From Taeniopygia guttata (lineage: Eukaryota; Chordata; Aves; Passeriformes; Estrildidae): 64,000 nt of DNA. The stretch is from the NCBI RefSeq assembly GCF_048771995.1, contig NC_133026.1, forward strand, positions 105,414,001 through 105,478,000, given 5' to 3'. A program made the position numbers and the translations under genes. Shown piece by piece: positions 44,901-52,120 of the stretch. Under the pieces are notes generated by a model. That model was not told where the DNA came from. It did no database searches and saw only the letters and a program-made list of their open reading frames with translations. Each line of letters opens with the position of its first letter. The first letter of the stretch is position 1.

Positions 44901-47249
44901 ATGATGTAGTAATGCAATAATGATATAACGATGTAATAATGTAGTAGAGTGAACCTCACCAACAAACTTTATTATGATTTCACTTTAATATTAGATCTGC
45001 TTTTGCCCATCCCTTTTCTGGTGATTCTCCGAGTGACCTAAACCACTCACTTGTGGCACTTCCCATGCCAGAACTGCTGGATGCTGCCTCAGCCACTGTG
45101 GAAAGTAACAAGCACTAAAGTACATGAGGCATGGAGTGGACACACTGAACGATGGAAAAGGCTGTCATCTGAATTGCACTTTCATTTTCTGAACACAGTT
45201 CATACATCACACTGAATGGAAAAGGATTAACAGGAACAAAATGCCATAAGCACCAGTCAGTTAAATTAGTATCATACCAAAGAGGCAAATCTTTGGCAGA
45301 ACCAAGAGCAATAGTCTAAACATAATTGTCTCCTTATGGCTAATGTATCTTACAGACTTAACATTCTGCTTACACACTATTTTGTGTAGAATTTTAAGCA
45401 GCCCATAAAGCCCATCAGAGATGTAATACATGAGGGTAAAAAGCAAAATCTGTGTCATTGCTTTAGCCTCCTTTGTCTGGGCCTGTATGTATCAATGTCA
45501 GTGTCTCTTCACACTAAATATGTATATATGCAAATGTGAGGCACAAATACATTCTTTCCAGGTCTAACAACTTCCCCTGATGAAGTATATAAATATCACT
45601 TCTGCAAAGGAGAAGAATGATTGAAGCTTCCTCAGAGAAAATGAAAGGTACCTGCTGTTCCTTCCAGGAGCCAGCAGAAGCTGTCAAGGGCAAAAGGAGA
45701 AGCTGAAAGCTTTCAGCAAAGAGCAAACTGTGCTGAGCACCTTGCAAGGTCCAGTTTTCAGGTTTGTGGGGTGTCACTAAAAAGCTGGCATCAGTATAGA
45801 GAGACAAGGCATGTTGATTCACAACAGGTCCTTTTACACATACACATGTCAGAACTGCCATGCGCATTTTAAATCAGGATGATCTACTTACACATGTCTG
45901 TACTCCTGCTTGCATTTGCATGCCACCTTCAACAACTGAAAGGTCTATATTTTGGTTATTTTTAACTTTATTGCACTAAAAACTACATGAAGGTAAAATG
46001 GAGGCCCTATGTCAATGTCCCCATGACCTCCTCTCAAGCATAGTTAAGCCATGATGCAACCTGGCAGCTCTTTTAGCCCCCTTCCATTAAACTAATCACA
46101 GCTCCCAGCAGTCTGTCAAATCAAGTGCATTATCTCTCCCTACAACTTTGCTTCATGTCTGGACTTCAGTCTTCTTCTGAGCATCCTTAATGGCAAATCT
46201 ATCTTGGAACAGAAACCACTAGCCAGTGCCCAGAAAAGATTTCATTTTCACCTCTGAAATGCTGATTTCCTCTAATCCTCCCTCAGAATATTTATACCCT
46301 GATTCATTCACCAATATTTTTTTCTTTCAGAAATCTGCACCAGAAATACAGACACACTCTCTGACAAATAGGATAGCACAGAGCAGTTACTCTATCTCCT
46401 CCTCCCAGAGTGAAAAAACTACTTTCAAATTTATGCTTAAATTATACAATTTTATTTACAATGTAGCCATCTTCAGCCTATTTCTTATGCTTAGACACTT
46501 CAGCAACACTAATATGAAATTGTTACACAGTGGAAAACAAAATTCTTGTCCTTAATTCGTCGGTTAATTAAGTTGTCAATGGAAGTTAATATTTGTTTAA
46601 CTTCTGAAACAATACTTTGAATATTTCACACTTTTCCCTTGGATAGTTGATATCACTGTTCCAGTTAACAGTCAACTGCATTCTTTTGGGAATGAATGCA
46701 GTTGCCAGACACCCGATAATGAAATATATACAGCATCAGCGATACTTTCAGTACAGCAGAACTTCTGGCTCTATAACACTTCATTCATTGGAACGATATG
46801 ATGTCAACCTCCTCGCTCTCCTAAACAAGACTGTAATGGAACTTATCTGACGTGGAAGGGTAAAGCTGTCACACACTGAGCAAAACGAAACCGGCACCCT
46901 ATCCGCAGTTTCGGAAGCACACTGGGATGTGCGGCGGTCTGGCGTGCCACGGACTTTTTCACTCGCGGGGCAGTCCCGTCCGGGAAGGGCTGGTCCTGCG
47001 GCTGTCCCTGAGCAGGGCAGGGAGAGCTCAGGGCACCGTCTCTCCTCCTTCTCCTGGATCCCTGCACTTCCCTCGCCCCCCGCTCCCGCAGCCGCGGACC
47101 GGCAGCCAGCGCCCCCGCACCTCCCTGCGTCCCGCCCGGCCCGCCCGAGACCGGGGCGGCCCCGCGCCCGCGCTCACCTTGTTGGTGAAGCTGGAGGCCA
47201 GGTAGAAGAGGCAGAAGGCGAGGCCGCCCGCCGGCCGCTTCAAATACAT
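17099..47249 (-). CDS. TMEM241: TMEM241, nucleotide-sugar-transporter-like membrane protein (13 exons, C-terminus missing)
   Basis: Multi-pass membrane protein of the drug/metabolite and triose-phosphate transporter-like group. The family member has been linked to Golgi nucleotide-sugar (UDP-GlcNAc) transport; that role comes from the literature, not from this sequence. Thirteen coding exons run right to left: 47178-47249, 43752-43798, 42040-42117, 37642-37723, 34370-34447, 32980-33005, 31261-31312, 30468-30516, 28419-28464, 27430-27465, 21193-21227, 19879-19948, 17099-17192. They total 765 nt and join into 255 codons with no stop. Every intron is GT-AG and every phase is compatible. The ATG has an in-frame TGA two codons upstream (TGA-CTG-ATG), which fixes the start. 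Conserved blocks include YVLSVLQFTYPTLFQG, GIIYAGSRALSRL, LDFPFLYFYRFH and GFFLMLHTVKLK. The human protein is about 296 aa, so about 41 C-terminal residues are absent and were not found in the window. The 5' end lies in a CpG-rich block facing RIOK3. Confidence 0.95.
17193..19878. other. TMEM241 intron 12
   Basis: 2.7 kb between exons 13 and 12. Nothing recognisable was seen; overlapping open frames at 18.0-18.5 kb lack any family resemblance. Confidence 0.6.
19879..19948 (-). CDS. TMEM241: TMEM241 coding exon 12
   Basis: Completes Gly201 and encodes residues 202-223: DLFSALDFPFLYFYRF, then HSSCCA, plus two bases of Ser224. The acceptor is CCCTCAG and the donor is GCCAG|GTAACC. One of the most conserved blocks of the protein. 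Confidence 0.95.
19949..21192. other. TMEM241 intron 11
   Basis: 1.2 kb. A 110-codon open frame on the minus strand (20618-20950) has no recognisable domain and was rejected. Confidence 0.6.
21193..21227 (-). CDS. TMEM241: TMEM241 coding exon 11 (35-nt microexon)
   Basis: Completes Ser189 and encodes residues 190-200, VVLLASASHPA, plus one base of Gly201. On the coding strand the acceptor AG is preceded directly by 18 uninterrupted T residues. The donor is AGCAG|GTAAAG. The human block is VVLLAFASHPTG. Confidence 0.93.
21505..21620 (-). mobile_element. CR1 fragment
   Basis: Short diverged match to the CR1 3' region in reverse: a 'gagattccacacctctctgggtaac' block and an 'aagaagtttttcctgctgt' block. 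Located in TMEM241 intron 10. Confidence 0.7.
21857..21880 (+). repeat. (TTTA)n microsatellite
   Basis: About six perfect TTTA units in TMEM241 intron 10. Confidence 0.9.
24478..24716 (+). mobile_element. CR1 3' fragment
   Basis: Contains the CR1 3' block 'ggttgcccagggcagtg', then 'caccatccttggaggta', and ends near a degenerate 'gatgattct' tail. Plus orientation, within TMEM241 intron 10. Confidence 0.8.
24803..24870 (-). mobile_element. CR1 3' tail fragment
   Basis: Reverse-oriented 'atcatagaatcatataatca' tail followed by a diverged CR1 3' end. It lies opposite the previous fragment, about 90 bp away. Confidence 0.6.
27430..27465 (-). CDS. TMEM241: TMEM241 coding exon 10 (36-nt microexon)
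   Basis: Completes Ser177 and encodes residues 178-188, DLDQQYINYVF, plus two bases of Ser189. A strong polypyrimidine tract precedes the CCCAG acceptor, and the donor is TTCAG|GTAAAA. Human has DIDQQYLNYIF. Confidence 0.94.
27466..28418. other. TMEM241 intron 9
   Basis: 953 bp, with very AT-rich sequence at about 27,535-27,725 (TAATATTA-like). Nothing else seen. Confidence 0.6.
28419..28464 (-). CDS. TMEM241: TMEM241 coding exon 9
   Basis: A 46-nt exon completing Gly162 and encoding residues 163-176, AYKVFHKLWKPGSL, plus two bases of Ser177. The acceptor is CAATTACAG and the donor is TTAAG|GTAATG. It aligns with human AYKILQKSQKPSAL. Confidence 0.93.
28465..30467. other. TMEM241 intron 8
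   Basis: 2.0 kb. It contains the A31 run and a 'gatatatatgatcatctatga' imperfect palindrome-like stretch near 28,840. Nothing else seen. Confidence 0.6.
29916..29946 (+). repeat. A31 homopolymer
   Basis: Thirty-one consecutive A residues in TMEM241 intron 8, followed about 45 bp later by a T run. No retrotransposed gene is recognisable just upstream. Confidence 0.9.
30468..30516 (-). CDS. TMEM241: TMEM241 coding exon 8
   Basis: A 49-nt exon encoding residues 146-161, FDPNGYLWALIHLICV, plus one base of Gly162. The acceptor is TTATTTCAG and the donor is GTTG|GTAAGT. The human block is FNPDGYFWAIIHLLCVG. Confidence 0.95.
31261..31312 (-). CDS. TMEM241: TMEM241 coding exon 7
   Basis: Completes Ser128 and encodes residues 129-145: VLFLLAAAVCLPLCDTQ. 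The human block is ALLLLAAAGCLPFNDSQ, so a glycine is replaced by valine inside this membrane segment. The acceptor is CTCCCCAG and the donor is CACAG|GTGAGA. Confidence 0.93.
32311..32600 (-). mobile_element. CR1 3' fragment
   Basis: Starts with 'atcacagaatcacagaatca', then 'ggttggaagagacc', then the CR1 body ('ctgtgactccaccatctcc', 'aggcaatttattccaatg'). Reverse orientation, in TMEM241 intron 6. Confidence 0.85.
32980..33005 (-). CDS. TMEM241: TMEM241 coding exon 6 (26-nt microexon)
   Basis: Encodes residues 120-127, QTSHLKVC, plus two bases of Ser128. It matches the human KTSPAKICS block. The acceptor is TTTTTTACAG and the donor is TAG|GTAAGC. The small size means most gene finders would miss it; the phase agrees on both sides. 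Confidence 0.9.
34370..34447 (-). CDS. TMEM241: TMEM241 coding exon 5
   Basis: Exactly 26 codons, residues 94-119: PIPVFLTVHNAAEVIT, then CGFQKFVQKE. The human counterpart reads IPVFLTLHNVAEVIICGYQK. The acceptor is ATGGCAG and the donor is GAG|GTAATT. Both ends are phase 0. Confidence 0.95.
37642..37723 (-). CDS. TMEM241: TMEM241 coding exon 4
   Basis: Completes Arg66 and encodes residues 67-93: SEILSWLPASVLFVG, then IIYAGSRALSRL. It is a strongly hydrophobic, highly conserved membrane segment. The acceptor is TTACAG|G and the donor is ATTG|GTAAGA. It ends in phase 0. Confidence 0.95.
37724..42039. other. TMEM241 intron 3
   Basis: 4.3 kb with T runs (for example about 40,359-40,370) and one degraded CR1 near 41.3 kb. 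No gene was seen. Confidence 0.6.
41240..41400 (-). mobile_element. Degraded CR1 fragment
   Basis: An 'agaatcactgag' start followed by weak resemblance to the reversed CR1 3' region. Old and heavily mutated. Confidence 0.45.
42040..42117 (-). CDS. TMEM241: TMEM241 coding exon 3
   Basis: Completes Gly40 and encodes residues 41-65, WQTLVGGLLLHISWKLGW followed by VEINLCS, with two bases of Arg66. The acceptor is CTATTTCAG and the donor is CAAG|GTACTG. The real frame is not the longest open frame here; splice phase and similarity select it. Confidence 0.94.
42118..43751. other. TMEM241 intron 2
   Basis: 1.6 kb of AT-rich sequence. Nothing recognisable. Confidence 0.6.
43752..43798 (-). CDS. TMEM241: TMEM241 coding exon 2
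   Basis: A 47-nt exon encoding residues 25-39 plus two bases of Gly40: YVLSVLQFTYPTLFQ(G). The acceptor is TTTTCCAG|TATG and the donor is CAAGG|GTAAGT. Human has Lys where this copy has Gln in VLxFTYP, going by my memory of the human protein. Confidence 0.95.
43799..47177. other. TMEM241 intron 1
   Basis: 3.4 kb. It contains a possible degenerate LTR-like stretch at about 44,200-44,780 and the 44.9 kb minisatellite. Its right end enters the CpG block. Confidence 0.55.
44881..44948 (+). repeat. Degenerate ATGATGTAATA-type minisatellite
   Basis: Irregular repetition of taatgatgt, atgatgtag, cgatgtaat and similar units in TMEM241 intron 1. Confidence 0.7.
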
Positions 47250-47475
47250 CAGTCAGCGCGGGCGCGGAGCGCGGCGGGCGGGCGGCGGCCATCGGCCGGG
47301 CCACGGACACGTCGCTCCGCGGCGCCGCCTCCGCGGGGCCGCTGCTGCCGCCCGGCGGCCGAGCCGGGCCCAGGCGGCCGGAGCGGGCGGCAGCGCCGCG
47401 GCCCGGGCACAGCGCGGCCCGGGCGGCAGCGGCCGAGCAGCCACCGGCCGGGCAGGGAGGACATTGTCCCCTCTC
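46920..47475. promoter_or_regulatory. CpG-rich promoter block of TMEM241
   Basis: Very GC- and CpG-dense stretch covering TMEM241 exon 1 and its upstream side, with GGGCGG-type GC boxes (for example near 47384). No TATA box is evident on the minus strand. It ends abruptly on the right, where a CR1 fragment begins at about 47,478. Confidence 0.75.
47178..47249 (-). CDS. TMEM241: TMEM241 coding exon 1
   Basis: Encodes residues 1-24, beginning MYLKRPAGGLAF and ending SSFTNK. It covers the basic N-terminus and first hydrophobic segment. The donor is AAG|GTGAGC and the exon ends in phase 0. It resembles the human start (…LTFCTCYLASYLTNK) closely. An in-frame TGA lies six bases upstream of the ATG. 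Confidence 0.95.
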
Positions 47476-47477
47476 CT

Positions 47478-47910
47478 CTGCCCTTGTGAGGCGCCCCTGG
47501 AGTGCTGCGTCCAGCTCCGAGGCACTCGGCACGGGAAAGACCTGTAGAAGCAAGTGCAGAGGAGGGACGCAAAGATCATCAGGGGGCTGGAGTGCGGCTC
47601 CTGGGGAGGCAGGCTGAGGGTTTTGGGGTGTTCAGTCCGGAGGGACCTTACACCAGCTTTTAGTACCTAAAGGGGACCTGCAAGAGAGCTGCAAAGGGAC
47701 TTTTTACATGGGCATGTAGTGGTAGGGGGAATAGCTTTAAACTGAAAGAGGGCGGATTTAGACTAGATGTAAGGAAGATGTTTTTTACGGTGAGGGTGGT
47801 GAGATGCTGGAACTGGTGGTGGATACACCATCCTTAGAAATTGTCAAAGCCAGACTGGACGGGGCTCAGAGCAACCTGATCTAGCTAAAGACTGCCCTGG
47901 AATGTGGTCA
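47478..47910 (+). mobile_element. CR1 3' fragment next to the TMEM241 promoter
   Basis: Blocks such as 'tgaggcgcccctggagtgct', 'gcagaggagggacgcaaaga', 'atcagggggctggag' and 'actagatgtaaggaag' are CR1-like in plus orientation. It starts about 230 bp upstream of the TMEM241 ATG. The long open frames across this region are shadows of CpG-rich DNA. Confidence 0.8.
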
Positions 47911-48699
47911 AACAACTTCATCAATGCCCTATTTACAAGGCTATCAGTCCAGTGGTGGACTGAGAGAAGGCATCAAGATGGTTTTGGTGTTGAATTTCTA
48001 CAACACCAGACTGACACATCAACCCAAATTAACCTGACAGTGAGGTAAAGATTTGGCAGACGAGGTGCTTAGCTGACCTGGAGATATATGACTGGTAGTC
48101 AGTCACTGCACACTATAAAAGTCCAGTCCATTTTCTTATGGTTGAGTTCTTCAAACATATCCCTTCTTGGAGTGTGTATGAAGATTCCTCCTTTGGGTGG
48201 GGACACTCAAAAATTACTCCTTAAGGCTGAGTGAGTGAAAAAGATTTTGCCCATGGTCATTGACATGGGTGAATGACATCCATCTCTGCTTTAAAAACTA
48301 TTTCTTTTTTGCTAGTTTTAATAGAATTGCTTTACTATAGTTGCTTTGATAGAGTGCACTTTAACATCCTATTCTAGTAGTTTTGTCTTCTATAGTGTGT
48401 AGTAAATAATTCTGAGTAAGATCTCTTTGTCTAATAATTTTCCATAATGAATCATTCATTTTTATATAAATAGATCTGGTTTGCTATCATTTATCCTACA
48501 GGACAAAGCTGTACAAAGGTTCAATCACACCTCTATAATTTCTTAAACTTAAATCACCAACAGTCTGAGGCTAAGATTGGATCCAGCTGCACCTTGGCTC
48601 TTCTCTGAGAAGGAATTTAGAAAGCGAGGGGGTCCTTTCTGCACATCATGGCTCAATTGGAGGGCTTTCTAATAAGTTTTGTCTGAAGACCCCATTCAC

Positions 48700-48793
48700 A
48701 CTCATGACAAGAAGCCCCTGCTTATTGCAGAGGGGCTGGACTAGATGGCTAAATTGAATGGCCCCTTCCTACCTTCTATGATTCTATGATTCA
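48700..48793 (+). mobile_element. CR1 3' tail
   Basis: 'ggggctggactagatgg', then 'ccccttcctaccttctatga', then 'ttctatgattc': the terminal CR1 sequence with its octamer-repeat tail. Confidence 0.8.
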
Positions 48794-49378
48794 CTGGTGA
48801 CGTGTGAACCGTAAATATCCCAGGCAGGTCAGAAGCAGTGAAAGACACGCCCTGTCAGGTCATGGTTACTGGGTGATCTTTTATTATGGCCTAGGTAAGC
48901 CTTGTTTTTCCCAGTCCTGGATTTAGCAAGGCCCTATCTTTGCAGTTCGTACCTTGACTTTGCTCAGGTAACACAAAGTACAGGGCTCTCTCTGTACATG
49001 TACACCCTCTTTTTAGAGGACAGAGCAAAGCAGCATGAGTAAGGAATTATTTATGAGCATGGCTTAAACTAGGGAGGGAGGGAGGCACTAAGTGGTCAAA
49101 TCCAGGCCGTAAGATGAGCCTGTCTAACCTGCTGCATTTAGCCTCAAAAGACAAGGTCAACAGAGTGCAACAGCTGAACAGCTCACCAAGATAAATTCAA
49201 GTGTTTTGGCGCATCAGACATCATCCTATCTGGTTTGTAAGGTGGTGGTCCAACACAGACATCCGATTTCCAGTACTGAAATGTTTAGTCCATCCAGGTT
49301 CATGGAGATCACTGATAAGCCACTGTAATGAATGTATTAGAGATGGCAGGGCAATCAGAGATACAGAATTTCCACTGT

Positions 49379-49441
49379 GCATCTGTTTATGTACGAATGT
49401 GAGAGCACCTGAGAGCATCTGTTTATGTACAAGTGTGAAAT
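49379..49441 (+). repeat. Short tandem duplication (36-bp period)
   Basis: 'gcatctgtttatgtac' occurs at 49379 and 49415, each followed by a similar gtgaga/gtgaaa tail. Located in the intergenic region. Confidence 0.8.
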
Positions 49442-50221
49442 GTGTCTTTGGCAAACAAAGGCACACTTTGCATTGTGCCACAAATTCAGCCTGTAAAGCT
49501 TTAAAAAAAGAGTAAGTAAAGTTCATGGATATCAACAAAGACTAATATAAGTATGCAGTAAGAGTACTTTTGACTTTTTATTACAGTGGGCTATCACTTT
49601 CATGCCGAATATTACAGTGGTATGTCTCAGCTTTTTGCAGTATTTCTTAGTAGAAGTGGGACATATATCATATATCATCTTGGGCAATGATTTATTTTCT
49701 TACAGCCAAATACAGAGGCAGGTATGAATTCTTGTACACCACTTACAGTGAGGGATTAAGAATGAAGAGGTAAATTTCTATAAATTTCTTAACACAATTC
49801 AGTTCAATCCTTGATCCATTCATATGAGAGGTCATGGGATCATGTCCTAATCAGGAAATATTTAAGAGACTAAAATAGAAAACTTATTTTTGAAAACGAA
49901 AAACTTAATAACAAGACATAGGAATATAGTTACTGTTCGTGTCTTTCTGAATCAAAACCTACCAAAACCCATCTTCTTAATCAGTGCTTGTACAGCTGTG
50001 CAAGAATAATGATTTTTCCCAGGGCAGCAGGACATTGCTTTGATATTCTGCTCATATATAAAACTGTTAATTTTAGACCAAGAAGATAGAAGGGAGCATG
50101 CAGTAATCTTCATATGCCAAAAGGCAGTTGCAAAGGGAACGAAATAATCTCTTTTCACCAGGGTGAAAAGTGCAGAGAGGGTAAGAAACATGCTGGTACT
50201 GCATCACCAGACAAAGCCACT

Positions 50222-50303
50222 CTTGCCAGCATTTGGCAGTGCTGTGTGTCATTGACCTGACAATGTTAAAGGTCTTTTACAACCTAAATAATTCTATGAT
50301 CCT
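50222..50303 (+). mobile_element. CR1 3' tail, degraded
   Basis: 'aatgttaaaggtcttttaca' followed by 'cctaaataattctatgatcc' resembles the CR1 terminus. Short and diverged. Confidence 0.6.
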
Positions 50304-51004
50304 AAAATGCCTTCGTGGCACAAGCCTGTGTCATGCCTGCAGGTTGTGTGTTACAACCTAGGCCCCTACCGTCTTCCAAATGGTTTGTCTTTTCGCTGGG
50401 AACTTTCTGGGGCAGTGAACTCTGGAACAGAGTGTCTTAGGAGATCGTAAACATGTTACGTCATTGCAGGTTGCTAAGGACAAATAAGAGGAACTTTGGC
50501 CAACAAAGCTGATTCTTGCATGGCTGAGAATTGATATGAGTGGCCTTACTGGGCCTGCCTGGTAGTACGGGCTTTGCTAGATGTAAAACAGGGAACTTAC
50601 TCCAGAGCAGGCTGGGGGATCCCTTACCACAGAATCCCTTACCACTTCTGCCCTTGCAGAAGTGCAGCTTTGCTAGGCTGGTTTTCAGATTATCAACAGT
50701 GACAGCACATTTGTCTGACTGCAGACAGATACCTTCAACAGATGGTGATAAGCCAGCCAGAGGAGATTTCTAGGCATTACTTCCTTCCTTTAAGGAAACT
50801 TGCCCAAGTAGACCTAATATGTCACAGCAAAACTATCCTTTCATTGCTGTCCTGGAAATAGGGCATTTTAGTCACAATACTGTTTTCCAGATAAACATTA
50901 CATATAAAATTGAGATGTAAAAGGCAGCAGGTCACATACAAGTATTTAAATTTGGATCTACAGTGACTTACAGAATTGGGATCAAATTAATTTGTTTGTA
51001 TGTG

Positions 51005-51085
51005 GTTTGGTTAATTTGTTGTATTTTTTCCTGTTCCCTCAGCTACTTCCTGAAATAAAAAACAAATGCTAAGTATTTCATTTCA
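51005..51085 (+). repeat. Direct repeat copy 1 flanking the CR1
   Basis: Starts at 'gtttggttaatttgttgta' and runs through 'ttccctcagctacttcctga' to 'catttc'. A diverged copy lies at 51544-51650, on the other side of the CR1. Confidence 0.65.
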
Positions 51086-51535
51086 CACAATCAATTAGGT
51101 TGGAAAAGACCTCTGAGACTGAGTCCAATCTATGACCAAACAGCAAGGGGACTAGACCATGGCAATGAGTGCCACATCCAGTCTTTCCTTAAACACCTCC
51201 AGGAATAGTGACTTCATCACCTCCCTGGGCAGTTCACTCCAATCTAATCGCCCTGTCGGTGAAGAAACTCTTCCTAATGTCCAGCCTAATCCTCCCCTGG
51301 CGCAGCTTAAGGCTGTGTTCTCTGGTCCTGTCACTTGTTGTCTGGGAGAAGATGCCGACCCCAGCTGCTCACACCTCCGTTCAAGTGTTTATAGAGAGCG
51401 CTAAGGTCACCCCTGAGCCTCCTTTTCTCCAGGCTAAACACCCCCAGCCCCTCAGCCGCTCTTTACCAGACTTGTGCTCCAGACCCTTCACAGTTCCGTT
51501 ACCCTTCTCTGGACTCCATCCATTTGTTTTGCCGC
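51086..51535 (-). mobile_element. CR1 fragment upstream of RIOK3
   Basis: Reads as the reversed CR1 3' portion: 'ggttggaaaagacctctgag', 'cacctccctgggcag', 'aagaaactcttcctaatgt', 'cttttctccaggctaaac'. It is relatively well preserved and ends about 350 bp before the RIOK3 ATG. Confidence 0.85.
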
Positions 51536-51543
51536 TAGTTTAC

Positions 51544-51650
51544 TGTTTGATTTGTTGTTTTTTTTTTTTTTTTTTTTTTTCCTCCCACCCTTGGTTCCCT
51601 TGGTTACTTCCCGAGATAAAAAAAACAAACGCTAGCTATTCAATTTCTCC
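51544..51650 (+). repeat. Direct repeat copy 2 flanking the CR1
   Basis: Carries 'gtttgatttgttg', a T23 run (51558-51580), 'gttcccttggttacttcccg' and 'caatttctcc'. It matches copy 1 in the same order and borders the RIOK3 CpG block. Confidence 0.65.
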
Positions 51651-52120
51651 CTTCCGCAGCCCGGCGCTGTCCCTCAGCCGCCGGGCAGGGGCGGCCGGGC
51701 GGGGCTCCGCCGGCAGCTCCGCACGCCGGCGGTGCCGCCCGGTGACATCAGCGGAAAGGCGGGCCAGCCCCGGCCAATGGGCCGCCTGCCGGCCGCGGAG
51801 ACCCGCGGAGGACCCGGAAGGTTCCGCAGCCGGAGCGTTGCTGCCCCGCGGAGAGACCCCGCTGCTGCCGCCCGCCCCTGCGTGCCCGATGGACGCGGTG
51901 GGAGTCGCTGCCGCCGCGCCCGACGCCGGGCCGGGCCCCGCCTGGCAGAGCAAGGTGAGCGCAGTGCCGGCGCCGCGGGGCCGCGCCCGACGCTGCCCGG
52001 GCTCCGGGAGCTGGAGGAGGAGGAGGAGGAGAATCGCTGAGGCCGTGGAGAGGGCGCTCGAGGTGGTGCCAGCACCACCAGGGTGGCGGTCACTCGCGAC
52101 CCCAGCGCGGTTTGCTGCCG
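51650..52120. promoter_or_regulatory. CpG-rich promoter block of RIOK3
   Basis: GC- and CpG-dense stretch around the RIOK3 first exon. Upstream of the ATG lie a CRE-like TGACATCA (51743-51750), a CCAAT box (51774-51778) and an ETS-type CCGGAAG (51814-51820). This mix is typical of TATA-less housekeeping promoters. The transcription start is probably between the CCAAT box and 51889. An ATG overlapping the CCAAT box (51777) is out of frame with RIOK3 and probably not transcribed. Confidence 0.75.
51889..51954 (+). CDS. RIOK3: RIOK3 coding exon 1
   Basis: Encodes residues 1-22, beginning [12 protein letters not shown] and ending AWQSK, then AAG|GTGAGC in phase 0. It is GC-rich, inside the CpG block. 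The start was chosen from alignment with human MDLVGVASPEPG and the short conserved N-terminus. Confidence 0.93.

Larger units (their letters stand above)
47911..51004. other. Intergenic region between TMEM241 and RIOK3
   Basis: No gene seen. It holds an LTR-like stretch starting about 47,988, two CR1 tails and a short tandem duplication. The 104-codon plus-strand frame at 49,201 covers that duplication and is not considered a gene. Confidence 0.6.

Noticed and set aside
46843..47553. 236-codon minus-strand open frame over the TMEM241 promoter
   Set aside because: It is a composition artefact: GC-rich CpG DNA lacks stops in several frames, the frame conflicts with TMEM241 exon 1, and its 5' part lies in a CR1 fragment.
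49201..49515. 104-codon plus-strand open frame between the genes
   Set aside because: It includes a tandem duplication, has no recognisable family, and lacks promoter or splice context.
51777..51954. Out-of-frame upstream ATG that could be an overlapping uORF of RIOK3
   Set aside because: The ATG overlaps the CCAAT box, so it probably lies upstream of the transcription start.
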